Below are positions 61,213 to 64,000 of a DNA stretch of 64,000 nucleotides, piece after piece. The DNA is from Sphingomonas sp. Leaf32. Its GTDB lineage: Bacteria > Pseudomonadota > Alphaproteobacteria > Sphingomonadales > Sphingomonadaceae. The translations under genes and the position numbers were made by a program. Under the pieces are notes generated by a model that was not told where the DNA came from, ran no database searches, and saw nothing but the letters and a program-made list of their open reading frames with translations. Position 1 is the stretch's first letter. The number at the start of each line of letters is the position of its first letter. The stretch spans positions 62,001-126,000 of the forward strand of contig NZ_LMLA01000001.1 of NCBI RefSeq assembly GCF_001421765.1, given 5' to 3'.

Positions 61213-62793
61213 ATGAGCGGCTTGACGACCAGGCGACAGATTCTGGGCTACGCGGTGGCAAGCGCAACTGCCGCGGCCCTCCCCACCTGGGCGCGGGCTG
61301 CAACGCCAGTCGATGGCGATATCGATGCGATCGTCGCTGCCTTCATGCGACGCTATGAGACGCCGGGCATCGCCGTTGCCGTCGTGAGGACCGGCCAGCC
61401 CCCTCTCCTTCGCGCCTATGGCATTCGTACGCTGGGCCGGCCTGGTGCCGTGGACGTCCACACGCGCTTTGCCATCGCGTCGCACACCAAGGCGTTCACG
61501 GCTGCGGCGCTGGCATTGCTGGCGGACGAGAAGAAGCTCGACTGGGAGGATCCGGTCGTTCGCCATCTACCCGAGTTCCGCATGTACGACGCTGCCGTCA
61601 CTCCGATGATGACGGTCCGCGACTTGCTGGTGCATCGGTCGGGCCTGCCGCTGGGGGCAGGCGACCTGATGTTCTTCCCGCAAAGCAGCCATGTGGCGCC
61701 CGACGTGTTGAAGGCGCTGCCCTTTCTGAAGCCAGCGCGCGGTTTCCGCGAGGGCTATGACTATGACAACATCCTCTACCTGGTTGCCGGCCTGGTGATC
61801 GAACGCGTTTCGGGTATGCCATGGGACCGGTTCATCGCCACCCGCATTTTCGCGCCGCTGGCCATGGCCGATGCGGCACCCTCGCGGCGCGACAACGACA
61901 GCAACGTAGCGGGCCGTCACGCACGGCTGGGTCCGCCCGCTCGGGGAATGGGAAAGCTGGAGACAGTCCAGCCGGACGAAGGCCCCATGGTCGATGCGGC
62001 AGGGGGCATCAATGCCAGCGTCTCCGACATGGCGAAATGGCTACAGGTCCTTCTGAGCGGCGGATTGCTGCCCGACGGCAAGCGGCTGTGGTCCGCCGAG
62101 CAGGCCAGGCAGATGTGGACACCAGCCACCATCACCGCATCGAGCGCCGGCGCAAAGCCCGACAATCCGGCGCGTCCCATCCTGCAGACCTATGCCCTGG
62201 GCTGGTTCATCCAGGACTATCGAGGGTTGCAGATGGTGCAGCATAGCGGCGCGCTGTCGGGGCAGATCACTTATACCGGGCTGCTGCCCTCGCGAGGGAT
62301 CGGCGTTACGGTGCTCAGCAACGTCGAAGAAGGGGTAGCGGCTTCTATTCGAAACGCCATCCTCGACCGCCTGATCGATGCCCCACCTTTCGACTGGGTC
62401 GGCGCCTATGGCACGCGCCTCGCGACGACGCAGGCCGAAGCGCTGGCCAGTATCGCAGGCGGGATCGAGCGTGCTCCCGTTGGCGGCCCGTCGCTGCCCA
62501 TCGCCCGATACGTCGGGCGCTACCGCGATCCGTGGTATGGAGACGTGGTAGTGACGGAAAAACGCGGCACACTTTCGATCGATTTCGTGCCGACACCGGT
62601 TTTCAAAAGCAAGCTGGAGGTCTGGGGCCAGGATGCATTTCGCACCCGTTTTCCAAAAGGTGCCGGCGAGGACGCCATCGTGAGCTTTGCGATTCGCGAT
62701 GGCAAAGTGACGGGGGTGACGATGAAAGCGCTCTCGCCACTCGCCGACTTCAGCTACGACTTCCAGCATCTGGCTTTCGTCCCAGTGACTTAG
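61213..62793 (+). CDS. Exported serine hydrolase, class C beta-lactamase/esterase family
   Basis: A 526-residue protein with a Tat-like signal (TTRRQILGYAVASATAAALP). The beta-lactamase-like fold has SxxK as ASHTK (S90, K93), YxN as YDYDN (Y185, N187) and HSG in QHSGALSG, the KTG equivalent. A C-terminal ~120-residue extra domain (YVGRYRDPWYGDVVVTEKRG) is typical of DUF3471-tailed members. Such enzymes are D-aminopeptidases, esterases or peptidases rather than drug-hydrolysing lactamases. Start at ATG 61213 with GGGGGACGGA upstream. It follows the tricorn-like protease by 152 bp on the same strand. Confidence 0.9.
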   Translation: MSGLTTRRQILGYAVASATAAALPTWARAATPVDGDIDAIVAAFMRRYETPGIAVAVVRTGQPPLLRAYGIRTLGRPGAVDVHTRFAIASHTKAFTAAALALLADEKKLDWEDPVVRHLPEFRMYDAAVTPMMTVRDLLVHRSGLPLGAGDLMFFPQSSHVAPDVLKALPFLKPARGFREGYDYDNILYLVAGLVIERVSGMPWDRFIATRIFAPLAMADAAPSRRDNDSNVAGRHARLGPPARGMGKLETVQPDEGPMVDAAGGINASVSDMAKWLQVLLSGGLLPDGKRLWSAEQARQMWTPATITASSAGAKPDNPARPILQTYALGWFIQDYRGLQMVQHSGALSGQITYTGLLPSRGIGVTVLSNVEEGVAASIRNAILDRLIDAPPFDWVGAYGTRLATTQAEALASIAGGIERAPVGGPSLPIARYVGRYRDPWYGDVVVTEKRGTLSIDFVPTPVFKSKLEVWGQDAFRTRFPKGAGEDAIVSFAIRDGKVTGVTMKALSPLADFSYDFQHLAFVPVT

Positions 62794-62976
62794 GACCGAT
62801 CGACATTCCCATCTGTATCGTCACCCCGGACTTGTTCCGGGGTCCACCAGGCCGCAGGAGCTGTTGTTGGAGCCTCTATACGCACCGATTGCCGCGCGGT
62901 GGACCCCGGAACAGGTCGGGGTGACGAAAATGGATGTTCTCAAGCCTGTCTGAACATGGATGTCGATCGGCCCTAG
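62793..62976. repeat. Nested inverted repeat, family D, copy 3
   Basis: Inner arms CGTCACCCCGGACTTGTTCC (62819 on) and its complement ending GGTCGGGGTGACG (to 62926) match family D. Outer arms GGACCGATCGACATTCCCAT (62793-62812) and ATGGATGTCGATCGGCCCTA (62956-62975) are also complementary, so the copied unit here is larger, ~184 bp. It follows the serine hydrolase stop by a few bases. No gene is supported in the plus strand of 62794-63144. Confidence 0.8.
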
Positions 62977-63087
62977 ATCGACCCGTCTGCTCTGGATATC
63001 GTTCACACGATAGCCGCTGCCATTGCCTGTCTCGATACCGAATCCTGAAACGGAACGGCGCCCGATCGACACGCTGCTTTCGGTCAT
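62821..63087 (-). CDS. Small ORF divergent from the radical SAM gene (possible peptide precursor)
   Basis: An 88-residue frame starting MTESSVSIGRRSVSGFGIET with AGGGGA six bases before the ATG, a good ribosome site on the minus strand. The first ~45 residues are Gly/Ser/Arg-rich (TGNGSGYRVNDIQSRRVDLG) and lie outside the repeat; the rest is encoded by the family D repeat and is probably not conserved. It is divergent from a radical SAM gene 57 bp away. A ribosomally made peptide modified by that enzyme is possible. It may equally be a chance frame. Confidence 0.25.
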   Translation of the reverse strand: MTESSVSIGRRSVSGFGIETGNGSGYRVNDIQSRRVDLGPIDIHVQTGLRTSIFVTPTCSGVHRAAIGAYRGSNNSSCGLVDPGTSPG

Positions 63088-63144
63088 GGACTTTCCCCTA
63101 CGGATTTCGCACTAATCGGCCCGACGGAACAGGGGACTCCGACC

Positions 63145-64000
63145 ATGCCGATCGAAAAGCTTGCCCGTTCGCTGGCCAAGACCGTTCCGGCGATCGCGCC
63201 GACATTGAAGGCGGGATACCGTGTGTCCGAGCGCACGCGTTCGACGATCGCGGCGCGATGGCCGCAAACGATCCGCGCTCGAACCGAGAAGATCACGATC
63301 GCGATCACCGCCCACTGCAATCTTCGCTGTCAGGGATGCAAATACGGGCGGGACTTCATGCCCGGAGCGCAGCTGCCGTTCGAGATCGTGGAGAAGCTGC
63401 TCGAGGATGCGGCTGCGGCGAATGTGCCGGCGGTGCGCCTCTATGGCGGTGAGCCTCTGCTGCATCCCGATGTCGTCCGAATGGTCGAGACCGCGAACAG
63501 ACTCGGCGTCGGCTGCTACATGACGACCAACGCGCTGATCCTCGATCGCAAGATCGCGGCGCTCCATGCGGCCGGCCTGCGCAAGGTGACGATCGGATAT
63601 TATGGACAGGACGGGGCGTTCGACGAATATGTCCAGCGCCCGGGTCGCTACGCGCGCCTGGTCGAAAGCCTGGAGAATACGCGCGCGCTCTTCGGGCCAG
63701 ACGAACTCGACATCCAGATCAACTTCCTGCTTAGCCGGCGTTCCGCGAACATCGCGGCGGTCGACGAAATGGTCGCGTTCGCCCGCCGGTTCGACGCGAA
63801 GATCCACGTCGACGTCGTCCATTATTCGCTGCCCTATTTTCAGGAAGGCCCCGAACGCGAGCTGCAATTCCGTCCGGAAGACAAGCCCGCCATCGACCGG
63901 GTCATCAACCATCTGTTGAAGCTCAAGGCTGCCGAGCCTGCCCTGCTGACCGAATCCGCCCCCGCGCTCGCCGCCTTCGCCGATTGGGCGATGGAGCAGC
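63145..64000 (+). CDS. Radical SAM protein (partial, C-terminus beyond window)
   Basis: The first ~285 residues are visible. After a ~50-residue basic N-terminal extension comes the radical SAM cluster motif ITAHCNLRCQGC (CxxxCxxC) and the GGE-type SAM-binding RLYGGEPLLHPD, then MTTNALILDRKI and GLRKVTIGYYGQDGAFDEYV, consistent with a partial TIM barrel. The radical chemistry type cannot be told: the C-terminal part, where SPASM clusters would lie, is outside the window. Relatives include peptide-maturing and molybdopterin-type enzymes. The start at ATG 63145 follows ACAGGGGAC. Confidence 0.85.
   Translation, partial: MPIEKLARSLAKTVPAIAPTLKAGYRVSERTRSTIAARWPQTIRARTEKITIAITAHCNLRCQGCKYGRDFMPGAQLPFEIVEKLLEDAAAANVPAVRLYGGEPLLHPDVVRMVETANRLGVGCYMTTNALILDRKIAALHAAGLRKVTIGYYGQDGAFDEYVQRPGRYARLVESLENTRALFGPDELDIQINFLLSRRSANIAAVDEMVAFARRFDAKIHVDVVHYSLPYFQEGPERELQFRPEDKPAIDRVINHLLKLKAAEPALLTESAPALAAFADWAMEQ

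Noticed and set aside
61213..62793. Calling this an antibiotic-resistance beta-lactamase
   Set aside because: The YDYDN and HSG motifs with a long C-terminal tail are typical of esterase/peptidase members; nothing points to drug hydrolysis.

Overview
The window reads as chromosome of an aerobic, high-GC alphaproteobacterium of the sphingomonad type (Sphingomonas or a close relative). The reasons are six TonB-dependent receptors (TBDRs) in 64 kb, a MipZ division ATPase, a MlaE/MlaF/MlaD-type lipid transporter, and many intergenic palindromic repeats. This placement is an inference from gene content; there is no rRNA in the window.

1-14 kb is the most interesting part. A catabolic operon runs rightward: the end of an AstE/aspartoacylase-type gene, then astC, astD, astA (arginine succinyltransferase pathway), a 2-oxoadipate dioxygenase/decarboxylase (HglS/YdcJ, DUF1338) and a D-2-hydroxyglutarate dehydrogenase of the YdiJ type. 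Facing it are an Lrp/AsnC regulator and an exported two-domain enzyme that joins a cyanophycinase-like S51 peptidase to a threonine-nucleophile isoaspartyl peptidase. A divergent TBDR follows. I read this as a candidate system for scavenging cyanophycin or beta-aspartyl peptides: outer-membrane uptake, cleavage to beta-Asp dipeptides and then to Asp plus Arg or Lys, with arginine and possibly lysine-derived 2-oxoadipate degraded by the neighbouring genes.

14-30 kb is mostly core genome: a LysR regulator, a small unknown protein, a DEDDh exonuclease, phosphomannomutase/phosphoglucomutase, a membrane J-domain protein, mipZ, panC, ppc, a HAD phosphatase, the MCE/Mla transporter with its lipoprotein, a LysE exporter and a cyclophilin. 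At least four families of inverted repeats lie between these genes.

30-37 kb starts at tRNA-Ser(GGA), next to a decayed IS3 OrfA fragment, and carries a probable iron island: two TBDRs, a small membrane protein and a PepSY-TM protein, with two Fur-like palindromes. 37-45 kb holds a carbohydrate-type locus (LacI regulator, MFS permease, TBDR, Gfo/Idh/MocA oxidoreductase), an aldo/keto reductase pseudogene interrupted by a 185-bp MITE-like element, and an SsuD-like flavin monooxygenase.

45-64 kb holds an M3 metallopeptidase, a ROK regulator divergent from a TBDR with a metallo-beta-lactamase-fold protein and a membrane protein, then an Lrp regulator divergent from a TBDR, a tricorn-like S41 protease and a serine hydrolase. 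The last group looks like a peptide-scavenging unit. The window ends inside a radical SAM gene. No CRISPR array, rRNA, prophage or complete insertion sequence was seen.
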